A DNA stretch of 64,000 nt. Origin: Phaeoceros laevis. Taxonomy: Eukaryota; Anthocerotophyta; Anthocerotopsida; Notothyladales. Made by a program: the position numbers and the translations under genes. The stretch covers positions 145,722-209,721 of the forward strand of contig JBNGIQ010009372.1 of assembly GCA_049999765.1 (NCBI GenBank), given 5' to 3'. How positions within the stretch are numbered: position 1 is the stretch's first letter; each line of letters starts with the position of its first letter. Positions 11,979 to 21,642 of this stretch are shown in pieces. Under the pieces are notes generated by a model. It was given only the letters and a program-made list of their open reading frames with translations. It was not told where the DNA came from and did no database searches.

Positions 11979-13331
11979 ATGAGGGTGAAGAAGCAGAAAC
12001 AGGTGCGACGGGCGGTTCGATTCTACAAGGCTTGTTTTGGTTTTAGAGAGCCTTTTCGAGTGCTTTGTGATGGCAATTTCCTGCACTATGTGGTGCAAGA
12101 GCGCCTGGGAGTTGTGAGGGAGATTCTTCCTGCTTTATTGGGAGGTACAACCAAGCCCTCTGTGACCAGGTACCGTGACTCAACTGATGCTGCCTGTCGA
12201 GGTAAAATTGCTGCTGCGATAGTCACCGAATTGTGGTCCAATTTTTGGTCAGGTGCGTTATTGCGGAGCTTAAGCGTCTCGGAGAGGATTTTTCGGGAAC
12301 AGTGTTAGCTGCAAGGAGGCTGGATATTGCAAAGTCTGTAAACCTCTGCTCTGGACTGGCTGACTGGCTTTAGATGGAGGACCTGTTTGGATGGTGCAGC
12401 TGTGTGTTTACACGTGACAATGCCGAGCAGGTGCAATCATGATACAGCGAAATCAGCCGCAGAATGTCTGGAAGACATGGTTGGCACAAACAATCCTGAG
12501 CACTTCTTCGTGGCAACCCAAGATGTTGAACTTCGGAAAAAATTCCGTAAGGTGTGTCCTCAACTCCCAAGCGGTCGAGTAAGGTGTGTCTTTAACTCTT
12601 AAAGCCGGGTTCATTGCCTTTTGGTGTCGCCACTTCAGCGATGGCATGTTAACCTGTCCGCAGGTTCATGGGGGAGCACTTATATTCGCGAAGATGAAAC
12701 ACCTTGTGATTGAACCACCCTCTGAGAAACAGCAATTGCTTGCCCGCCAAAACGAGTCGAACTTGTCGCACATGAATGCAAGAGAAGTCAAGGTTGTGGA
12801 AGCCCGCCACGGCAAGAAGAAGAGCTTAAAGTTATCCGCTATAGGAGAAATCAATGATCAGGGGGCCGATGCATCAGACCATCCAGAGAATGGTACGTCC
12901 GATAAGAGGCCAAAGACTCTAGGCGTTCATGACAAACCGGAATTCAAGCGAAAGAAAGCAAAGGTACAAGCCGCATTCCGAATATGGTCTTCAAAGGGGG
13001 CATTCCTGGTTATCATTCTCACTTGTTCTTCTTTCCAGGGGCCAAACCCACTTTCTTGTAAGAAGGCCTCCAAGCGACAAGCTCGTAAAACCACTGTGAG
13101 TTGATCTTCAAGAAGTTGTTAAAGTACTTGTTAGTGGAAGGTGTCCGCTCAAGGGTTTTTTGTCGGATGCAAGAAATAAGGTACTCACATCGTTGGAAGG
13201 CCCAGGTTGAATCACAAGAGGAGATGCCGAAGAGACCGAAAAGGCAAAGAAGACACCGCCCCAAGGCACAGCAAAATTTGGTTCCTGATACGATCGTCGG
13301 TAACGTACATGCCACCACCGCAGATGCATGA
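11979..13331 (+). CDS. UTP23: rRNA-processing protein UTP23 homologue (PIN-domain, small-subunit processome)
   Basis: Six exons: 11979-12169, 12253-12333, 12431-12551, 12664-12963, 13039-13095 and 13206-13331, giving 291 residues in one clean frame. The order matches UTP23: a basic start with FYKACFGFREPFRVLCDGNF, then VTRCVIAELKRLG, AARRLDIAKCNHD, NNPEHFFVATQD, a basic linker, the signature GPNPLSCKK, and a Lys/Arg-rich tail. UTP23 is a PIN-like protein of the nucleolar processome that works at the snR30/ES6 region during 18S rRNA maturation. The second intron needs a weak donor (GTCTGT at 12334), chosen because it restores the conserved AKCNHD junction. The first intron is only about 83 nt. 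Confidence 0.88.
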
Positions 13332-13501
13332 GATGAGTCACGAAAATTTCCAGCTCGACCGTAGCTCATCACATCCTCGAATAAGCAAGTGCTGGAACAC
13401 AAGGCAAAATGAATGCTTCCATCCATCCTATCTATGCAATATTATTGTGGGAACAGCAGGACCTCAAAAAGCTTCTCCACGGCTACATTCCATCTCTTCG
13501 A

Positions 13502-15698
13502 CTACCTGCACATGCAGTCAGGGGCAGGATACGTGTAGAGTGACTGATTCCGTTGGCGTGCCCTGACTTGCCCTACCCTGTGCTTGTGCCCTTCCACTAC
13601 TGCCTGGCTGAAATCTGCCCAAGAGATCGTTGCATTGGCGAAAAGCTCAGCAAGAAGCTTCATATCAGGTCTGATTGTTTTCTGGACGTTTTCGAAAGTT
13701 CTGTGCCCAACCTGGGCATAAAACAATGACGTGCGGTTGAGAAGCTAAAAGAAACATGTGCTGTACTTCAAATCAGCCAGGCTTGATGAAAGAAACTCAT
13801 ACCAGAGCATTGTGCATGTTCCCTGGTGATGCGGATATGAAAACGTCACTATGCAGAGCGACATAGTAGTCTAGTGCGGCCAACAGTGACGCTTTTCCTT
13901 GAAATGGTCTTAGCTCCTCCTCTGTTGAGAGACTGGTTTTGTCCAACAAAAGTGGAAACAATTGCTGAAGGGCCGCCATTCGTGCTTCACCACCATACAC
14001 CTGCACCCATTATTATCAAGGAAGGCAATCTGTTTTGGCTGTGCCAAGATCTGTATCATTTAAGAGACGTTCCATACCTTATGTGAAGCCAAATAAATCC
14101 GAGTGTGATTACTAAAACCCAAGGCACCGAGGGCAATCCCTATCTCTTCGGGTGTCAGGGGGCATTTTCCTTGCTGTCTCAGATGATCAGCAGAAAAGAG
14201 AGTCTTCTTAACTCGTCCTTCCCAAAAAATTTGTCGGTATTTTGCAAGGGCAAGTTTCTCAGCTTTACCACCGCCAAAATCACAAGCAGAATGTGCAGCC
14301 ATATCCTGCAGAAACCTTGGACTGCTGAGCACCTAAAAAAGAGCTGAACGTACACATGCCAGAAAGGTATACATTGAACAGTAGCATAGCAACTTACTTT
14401 GTCGAACCTCAGGTGTAGGACCACGTACTTAAAAGACTGTGCATGCCAGAGATTATCAGGCAAAACTGCATCCTTGTTTATCACAGAAACCCCTGTTATC
14501 TCACCAATGTGATGGAGACACTGCACTATGGTGTCTCCCAGAGTGTTGATTGCAGGCACAAACTTCAAGGCTTCAAAATTCACTCGACAGCGAAGTTTCT
14601 GGACTTCGTCCGGAATGTCATCAAAAGCCAGTCTGTGGGAGAATGGTGCAATCGCGACGATTCCGTAGCTGGGGATAGACAGACATAACTGGAAGGTGAG
14701 GGGTGGTTCAGAGCGGTTGGGATAGGAAACTGAAGCTCGCGCTCCTCAAAGGACAACTCCATTAGGAATAGCAAACAACAAAAGCCCAGAGAACTCGATA
14801 TCATTGACTTAGGTCGCTAGTGTGTGCTTACCTATGCAAGATGGGCAATACATTTGTAGTATACCAATCAGGTGATGCAAGCGAGGGTGCTGTTATCACT
14901 CTGGTGGGTCTTATCCCAGTTGCATAATACTCACGAGTGCTCCACCTGTAACTTTCAGGTAATTGTTCCACTATGTCCACAACGCCACTAAGAGAACGGA
15001 TGAAATGGTCCACATCAAAGATGTCTGCAAACGAGCTGCAGAAGGTGTCAAGGCGTCAAGGTGTCGACTACCAAAAATTCACTTGTCAAGAGAGAGTGCT
15101 CCGTGCTCCTTGTCAAACTCGAAATCCAGACCAGGAAATGAACGAGTAGAAGGCCTACACACCTGGGATCTTTCCAATAAGGATTCAGGTCAAAATGTAG
15201 AAGAACGAGAGTAGCATTTAGCAGAACTGCAACAGCAACAGCATCACAGATCTGCAATCCCAAGCATATTTGCACATTATGGTTAAGCCCGTATACGCAC
15301 ATGTTGTCACTGACTGCAAGCAAAAAGTACCGACCCCCATTCTCTGCTGATTGAGGCCTCCTTCCAGGAAGACCTGTAGGTAACCCACTGTATTTCCTGA
15401 TGCTGGAGACATCAGGCTATGATCAGTTCAAACACTATGAGTTGCGCATCACTTTTCGTCTCCCCTCAGATATGCACCGGCAGAACTGACCAGCATGAGT
15501 ATCGCTGGAGGAAATACAGGACCGCCAGCCTTCAGTTTTTGGTGGTGTCCACAAATTTCCTGGTTCTTCATTACTCTGCGACATAGGGCAGCTCAGCTGT
15601 TGCCAGGTGACGCCAAATAGGGTGTGGCACAGGAGAACAAAGGCCCTGACAACCACCCACCAGACGTGCCTTGGCAATCGAATCCAAAAGGCCTGCAT
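13502..15698 (-). CDS. O-fucosyltransferase family protein (plant GT106/DUF246 type)
   Basis: Eight exons: 15698-15478, 15416-15335, 15251-15163, 15035-14832, 14668-14398, 14305-14078, 14000-13803 and 13711-13502, giving 500 residues. A short cytosolic stretch and one membrane helix (WWVVVRAFVLLCHTLFG) make it a probable type II Golgi protein. Family marks in order: LWTPPKTEGW, GYLQVFLEGGLNQQRMG, ICDAVAVAVLLNATLV, DIFDVDHFI, KLRCRVNFEALKF, YVVLHLRFDKDMAAHSACDFGGG, CPLTPEEIG..L.ALGF, VYGGEARM and the C-terminal SDVFISASPGNMHNALVGHRT..KTIRP. The glycine-rich GGLNQQR and the HLRFDKDM motifs line the GDP-fucose site in this fold. The substrate cannot be read from sequence; wall pectin/AGP modification or protein O-fucosylation are the known options. 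Confidence 0.88.
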
Positions 15699-16590
15699 GT
15701 CGGATTTTAGGGGGCACCCATTCCTGCAGAGAAACCACCATTAGCTGTTGGGAAGGAGTTAGAATTGATGGAATGTTTAGGATTTGGTGCTCCCATGCTA
15801 CCTACAAATGACTGACAGGATTACCGAGAAGAGGCTGAACTGCCAAGCCACCGAACTGTCGTAAAGATGGGGGAAGAGGAGGGGCACCAATAATACCACA
15901 GCAAGCGGTACCAATAGAGGGGCAACTCTGGAGGTATCCGCATAACTGGAAGCCCTGCCCATCGTTGTAACTTAACAATTCTTCATGCACCATGAGTACT
16001 TCCAACCAGAACGTACGATAGAAAAATTTCGCTTCACGCGCTAAAAAGGAGATGCCCGTCAAAACCATCTACAGGCCCGGGCCTAAGGCGAGCCTAAAGT
16101 CTAGATGCGGGCTTGTAAGGATGTTGAAGTAGGAATTAACTTTATCATCGGAAACCTTAGAAGCCATTAAAAAAACGACTCTGACTACAGTCACTGCACA
16201 CTGACACATTGGACGCAATACTGGGCAGAGGGAGATCTGTCTAACGTGTTTGACGTAAGTATTCTGGATAGAACGATCCACCGTCAGCTGTTGCATCTCT
16301 TGTACAACAATGCTCGAAAGTCACCTGGAATAACATCGTTCGCTAGATTAAGACACTTTCTATGGTGCAATCCCTGAGGTACGCTCTTCAGAACAGAAAG
16401 CGTCTAGTAGGATCTGCAGGTTCATAGGGACTCCTGCAGACCTCTATAGATTCAGTTGGGGGTTCATTCCCATTTATCACGGCCAACTGGTAGGAAGAAC
16501 CATGAAGAGCGGTTACATCGTTCAGCGTCAGGATGTTAAACTAATAGATAAAGTGCTACTCTAATATAATATCAGTGTTTACTCATTGAT
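15699..16590. other. Gap between the O-fucosyltransferase start and the RBR stop
   Basis: Holds the upstream region of the O-fucosyltransferase and the 3' flank of RBR, both on the minus strand. An open frame at 15802-16068 has no recognised motif. I see no convincing additional gene or RNA. Confidence 0.45.
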
Positions 16591-19500
16591 TCAATCCTGG
16601 TGTTTGTGTGAAAGGATACCAGTCGGCTGCGAGGTGCTGGGATAACACTCTTCTACTCCAGCAGCTACAGCAGCATTGGGAGTCTCTCTCCCCCGAGCAG
16701 CAGGAGGCTCGCTGAAATCGAGCCTCCTGCTGCTGTTTAACCTGTTGTTTATGGCAGAAAGGTCCTTAGAAGGACTTTGATACTCATGTGTGCTTTCCCC
16801 AACACAGGCATAAAGACTCCGAGTGTGAGGTGACATGATGAAGTCCATTTTCATTGCCCGCAATGGAGAGACATAGACATTGTGGGTAGCTGAAACCTTC
16901 TTGGGAGACATGTCGGGAAGGGCCGGAAAAGTGGAAGGTTCTGATACTTCAGATGGTTTGCCATCAGACTTGTTTGAGCTGTCCACATATCCGCTTGCAG
17001 AAAGGGAACATGTTCCATTGGCACTGATCTGCAGCAGGAATACCTTAGCCGTGGGGACAAACACCTCGTTGTAAAACCTGATTATATCACCTGTCTCCTG
17101 TGCTCCAGCCTTCCCCATGCGTCGCATGGATGGGAAGTCGATAAAAACATTCCGAAACACATGAGGCTTGCACTGGGGTTGCTTCCTGTAGTGAAATATA
17201 ATGTCCCTGAATGTCACATTGACTCTGCTAACTTTGCAAACCCCATAGATGGAGCAGAGTATCAACTGATCAATGTGCCGATGAAAAAAAACAGTTGTAC
17301 CGTTGTGCAGCATCTGCCTCAAAATACTGTACACATGTTCCATAATCTGAATAGAAAGCTGGAGACGCTCACAGAGGTTCCTTATCCTGTTTGCAGCAAG
17401 CTTGAGTACCTTCTGAAAAAATACACTGATCACAATCTCCGCACATGTTTCACCCCCACCAAGGGGTCCCGGCCTCTGAGGGCTGGCGAACTGTGAATGC
17501 AGACTAGGTTGCATCCTGCCCTTCAAAGGAGACGAAAATGCAGAAAAAGCTGAAGCTCTCTCCACAGATGGAGACCTCAGACCTGGAACCACTGGTACCT
17601 CTACTAAGCCCGTGATATTAGAACCAGATTTTCCTGCTGAAGGCACTGTCAGCCTAGGAGGCGATCCAGGTACACACGGAATGGCACCTGCTGCATTTTC
17701 CGTACTTACAATTCCAGGTATCCCCGATGAAGGTCCTAAAGACTTCAAGTCCAAGGGCGGCACTGGATCTGGTAATAGACATAACCTACTGATTTCTGCT
17801 GATAGATTTGGCTTCGCCACTAATAATGCATCATACATAGATGAACCCCTCTCCCATGCCATGCTCTCTAGAAGCCTTTCTTCTAAAGAGTTCAAGTGCC
17901 TCTTGAGTTCTCGTGGAAGAGTCTCCTCATATCTTACAAACCCCTCAATGACCTTGCTGAGGTCAAATGCAGTAATACCTGTGGATCCAAGAACTGCAGG
18001 AAATGTCATCGTCACTGTTTTGTGTGTAGCTAGGACAAGCTCTGCAGAACAAGCAATCATGCAGCGGTGAAATTTGTCATTGGTGAGAAGTGCAGTTAAA
18101 TTATTAGCCGGTTGGCGACGCCCTTCAGACCGGCACATGGCACTTAACACTTTGTAATACAATTTTGTTGCCTCCAGGCTTCGTTGCTCTGCCCAGATGC
18201 TGTCCATCAAAGCAGTCCCTCTGGCTCCCCCCAGGACCCGCCAACTTCCGGTGCCATTGCTCGGAAATATTGCTCCCATCAAAGCATGCAACCTACACCT
18301 GATGTCATTAGACACGTCATGGTCACAAGACCGGAAAGCCTGCTTCAACTCAGCAGAAGGCTCTGATGGAAGAGGAGCAATGACAGTTCGGAACCACTTT
18401 GCTGTTGTCATGGTTGTACTGACTGGCGTGGGTGGAGGCATCTTATTTGCAGCAATTGCAACGGGTTCACTTTTCAGAGGTGATGAGCAAGGAGAATTCA
18501 TATTGCCCAAAGGGGACTGTACTGCTGATCCTCCAGCTCCATGTGGAGATGACATAACATCAAACTTCCGCTTCATCCCGGATACACTCAAGGATGCTGC
18601 TCCAATCAAAGTGCCATCATCCCTGATGAAGGTTCTCTCATCCAACTCCCCTTGACTTATGTAGGCACTCTCATAGTCTGACTCTATCACGTCCAGATTA
18701 TGCAGTATGGTTGCATCATCCATAAGACCTTCGAAGTATGAGAAGCCCTCGGTATCCAGTCCCGACCCTTGCACGCCAGCTGTCATTGTCAGGGAGTTCT
18801 TCTGAAAGACGTCCTGCAGCATAGCACAGGTTTTCTTCACCATGCCTGCGACATCCTTGTCCGATGCGTGATAAAGCTGACACAAAGATGCAACAACGTC
18901 AACTCCTCCTGCAGTTCTGACTCCAAACTTGGTGGTGTCCTCAAGAGAATTGCGTCGTAGAGAAGCTGGCATATGCAGGATCATGATGGCAATAACAGCT
19001 AGCAACCCATTTGTACAAGTCACTAAGTCACTGAACTGCGGGAGCACTCGCATTCTCAGCACCGAGAATAACATCCATCCGAACTCCATGTGGATACTGA
19101 AGTTGGACCCCGGCCTTAATAATGCCGGAATTTCTACAGCGAGGAAATAGTCCTGATACACCCGCTTGTAATAATTGAACAGCACAACTAGATGACCGAA
19201 ATTGGTCTGAGACTCTGGGATCAGTAATCTTTTCTCAAAGTCGTCTCCGAAAATAGACTTCAAAGCGGGGCCAACCTTCAACGAAAATTGTGCAAGTTCT
19301 TTGAAGAAATCCACAACACTCACACGGGTGACCTGCAAAAGCTGGGAAAGCGTGAAGCAGGAGCTGTTGCTTCCTCCACCAGAAGGAGCAACACGCAACT
19401 TCTTGGCAACGTAGAGAACGCAAGCCCCCCACATCCTCTCCAGGCCTCTCCCACCCTCCGTAGCATCCAGGTTGGTCAGCAGAGGAGACCTGACCTTCCG

Positions 19501-19806
19501 AAACAAATCCACCGCTTCTCGCAACAATTGCGCGTCCATCACAAGGCCCTGCTTGGAACACTCGTGCAAATAGTCCTCCAAGCCTATCATTACCACCAGA
19601 TTACTGTCCCGGTTCTCCTGTCCTATGTCCCCGTTCGACTCATCCTTGAACAGCTTCAAGGAGATTGTATGCAGACCTTCCGCAGCCTCTTCTGCCAGTG
19701 CATATGACACGGCTTCTGTCCTGGCCACTGGAGAGTCAGACGCCTCATCCATGCTGACAGGGCCGCTGTCCTCCCCAAGCCCTCGAGATACCTCAGCCTC
19801 AGCCAT
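16591..19806 (-). CDS. RBR: Retinoblastoma-related protein, intronless
   Basis: One uninterrupted frame of 1071 residues starting at ATG. Domains in order: the N-terminal helical domain (MWGACVLYVAKKLRV at about 125-140), pocket A from TPVSTTMTTAKWFRTVIAPL to the YEETLPRELKRHLNSLEERLLESMAW region, a spacer rich in Ser-Pro sites, and pocket B from EIVISVFFQKVLKLAANRIRNLCERL through HIDQLILCSIYGVCKVSRVNVTFRDIIFHYRKQPQ to GDIIRFYNEVFVP. Many SP/TP sites (around SPLGNMNSPCSSPLK, PPTPV, SPPRL, VSPLRAMK, SPHTR) are likely CDK targets. RBR represses E2F/DP and controls the G1/S decision and asymmetric division. No frameshift or stop breaks it. Angiosperm RBR genes are split by many introns, so an intact single-exon copy is unusual and could be a functional retrocopy or lineage intron loss. 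Confidence 0.93.
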   Translation of the reverse strand: MAEAEVSRGLGEDSGPVSMDEASDSPVARTEAVSYALAEEAAEGLHTISLKLFKDESNGDIGQENRDSNLVVMIGLEDYLHECSKQGLVMDAQLLREAVDLFRKVRSPLLTNLDATEGGRGLERMWGACVLYVAKKLRVAPSGGGSNSSCFTLSQLLQVTRVSVVDFFKELAQFSLKVGPALKSIFGDDFEKRLLIPESQTNFGHLVVLFNYYKRVYQDYFLAVEIPALLRPGSNFSIHMEFGWMLFSVLRMRVLPQFSDLVTCTNGLLAVIAIMILHMPASLRRNSLEDTTKFGVRTAGGVDVVASLCQLYHASDKDVAGMVKKTCAMLQDVFQKNSLTMTAGVQGSGLDTEGFSYFEGLMDDATILHNLDVIESDYESAYISQGELDERTFIRDDGTLIGAASLSVSGMKRKFDVMSSPHGAGGSAVQSPLGNMNSPCSSPLKSEPVAIAANKMPPPTPVSTTMTTAKWFRTVIAPLPSEPSAELKQAFRSCDHDVSNDIRCRLHALMGAIFPSNGTGSWRVLGGARGTALMDSIWAEQRSLEATKLYYKVLSAMCRSEGRRQPANNLTALLTNDKFHRCMIACSAELVLATHKTVTMTFPAVLGSTGITAFDLSKVIEGFVRYEETLPRELKRHLNSLEERLLESMAWERGSSMYDALLVAKPNLSAEISRLCLLPDPVPPLDLKSLGPSSGIPGIVSTENAAGAIPCVPGSPPRLTVPSAGKSGSNITGLVEVPVVPGLRSPSVERASAFSAFSSPLKGRMQPSLHSQFASPQRPGPLGGGETCAEIVISVFFQKVLKLAANRIRNLCERLQLSIQIMEHVYSILRQMLHNGTTVFFHRHIDQLILCSIYGVCKVSRVNVTFRDIIFHYRKQPQCKPHVFRNVFIDFPSMRRMGKAGAQETGDIIRFYNEVFVPTAKVFLLQISANGTCSLSASGYVDSSNKSDGKPSEVSEPSTFPALPDMSPKKVSATHNVYVSPLRAMKMDFIMSPHTRSLYACVGESTHEYQSPSKDLSAINNRLNSSRRLDFSEPPAARGRETPNAAVAAGVEECYPSTSQPTGILSHKHQD

Positions 19807-20198
19807 CGGCTATCTGAAGCATCAGTAGGACACTCCAGGATCTCCACCTTGAGCGCCAACTTTCCGAAAATCCAAATTTAATACATCAATTTGCCGAATA
19901 AATTCACGCATCCAGTGCTCGGAACCAGTTAAGGTTCCAGGTAGTCGGTCCGGTGACTACCAGAAAGTCGGGGCTCCAGGAACTAATCCAGGCACCAGAG
20001 AACGAGAGTGTCGACCACGCTGAGTAGAATTCGGCGGCAGTTGGCTGAAAGCGATTGGGTGTGGGCAGCTGCTCCATATCGACACGACTGCCCAAAGGGA
20101 ACATAGCGATTCTTCCTCACTTCCTGCCCACGTATGCAGGCAAAAGGAAAAGATATGGGTAATCTAGGACGAATCCTGGACAGATGGAAAGCCTGCCA

Positions 20199-20207
20199 TT
20201 TCCCGCC
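20199..20207 (+). promoter_or_regulatory. Candidate E2F site upstream of RBR
   Basis: TTTCCCGCC fits the E2F consensus TTTSSCGC and lies about 390 bp upstream of the RBR ATG (19806, minus strand). E2F feedback on RBR promoters is known in plants. A single site could be chance. Confidence 0.5.
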
Positions 20208-20365
20208 ATTCCGGAGCCCTAACCTGTGTGCTTTTCGCCACGTCCTCGATGGGCGTCCGCTGTTCGAATCCCGTGCGGTGTGGAGGAAGTGTACGTTGAG
20301 AGATGATTATTTACCAAATTACCATGCTTTTTCAAGGTTTTTTCAAGGTCGAGGCAGTGTGTGCC

Positions 20366-20664
20366 TTAGGGCCGGTTTACATCTGCCCGAGCCCCTGGCC
20401 GATAGCAGAAAGGACAAGTTAAAGAAACTTGTTCTTGAGCGTAGTCGGGTCGCTGTCAGGGTCTATTTTCGGTGGGGTATAGCTGACAAACCGACCCGTT
20501 GGCTACCCGATACCCCCTTTTACGCATTAAATAAAGATGCACTCAATCATGTAATGACGTGTGGCATGGATCGGTCCTCCTTATGCGGAGACGGGCTACA
20601 TGGGAATACAAACCATTGCCCGACCCGAGCGGGATAGCATGCCGGACATGTAAACCGACCCTTA
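20366..20664. mobile_element. Tourist/PIF-Harbinger-like MITE
   Basis: A non-coding element of about 293 bp (20369-20661). It is bounded by inverted ends GGGCCGGTTTACAT and ATGTAAACCGACCC, the second being the complement of the first with one mismatch. TTA flanks both sides (20366-20368 and 20662-20664), the target-site duplication expected for PIF/Harbinger. There is no transposase, so it would need one in trans. It sits upstream of RBR. Confidence 0.8.
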
Positions 20665-21642
20665 GTCTACATCTTGCAGCGATCTTACCGCATCCCCGGC
20701 ATACTTTACCAGCAGCAGTTTACGGGCCTGCCTCATTACCTGATTTCGAGTTGCATAGAATTGAGGTGGACGACCTGGGACCGGAACCTTGCCCACGCAC
20801 ACGAATGCATAGGAAGGACGGACTTCTAGGGACATGGGAGGGTGGTCTATTTATCGTGCTCGGTGGTATAGACCACCGTGTAACGAAATCACAGGTTACA
20901 AAACGAAATAGGAGGGACAAGGGTGTGACAACTAGGCCAATCAAACCACAACTAACCTAGCACAGGCAATTCCTTAGCTACCAACAATTGGGGTGTATTT
21001 GGAATAATAAACATCCCTTCCCCATCCGTTTCTCCTTCCCCCTTTCGTTTTGCTGGATCTGGTTTTTATTGTAAGCATTCTCCTCTTCCCCTACTGGGAC
21101 CTGTCTTCATGGATTATTTTGATTTTCTTACCTAGAGATTGAAGGAGTGTTGCACCCCAGGTCCCAGAACTTGCTTGCCCCATTTCCTACGATCCTGCTT
21201 CCTGAACCACAAATGCATGTCAGTGGTTGATTCCTACTCTAGCTCAGACTCAAGGGATAACGATAAGCGAATGGAATACAGTTATCACGGAAGATAACAG
21301 ACCAAGCTCTTGGAAATGGCCACTACCTTCGTGCACGGACACTCAACTCAAAGCAGCTGATAGAAGGATAGGTCTTCTTGCTAACAGCGTCCTGCAGATG
21401 CCACAGAACGTTGTGTGGCAGCAAACCCGTAGCTTTTATGGCCTGATCAACAGCATCTGCAGTATCAAGACTTTTGAAGAAACACATACCTGCAATACTT
21501 GCTAGCAAAGTGAACTAACCAGCATGTCCATACTAAATGCATAGCAGCACAGATACCAAGTAATGGAGATTACCCTTAAACATAGGCACCAACCACAAAG
21601 TCCAGGAAAATCAACTGGATGAAGGCTATCTGCACTCTACCT
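20665..21642. other. Intergenic region between the MITE and the CSA 3' end
   Basis: No gene is recognised. The short open frames on both strands around 21230-21510 carry no family motif. Part of this will be the CSA 3' untranslated region. Confidence 0.45.

Noticed and set aside
15802-16068. 88-residue minus-strand frame as an extra 5' exon of the O-fucosyltransferase
   Set aside because: The ATG at 15698 already gives a membrane helix and family N-terminus, and no family similarity is visible in the upstream frame.
20225-20295. Possible tRNA T-arm (GTTCGAATCCC)
   Set aside because: The flanking bases do not pair into a T stem and no D-arm, anticodon arm or acceptor stem fits.
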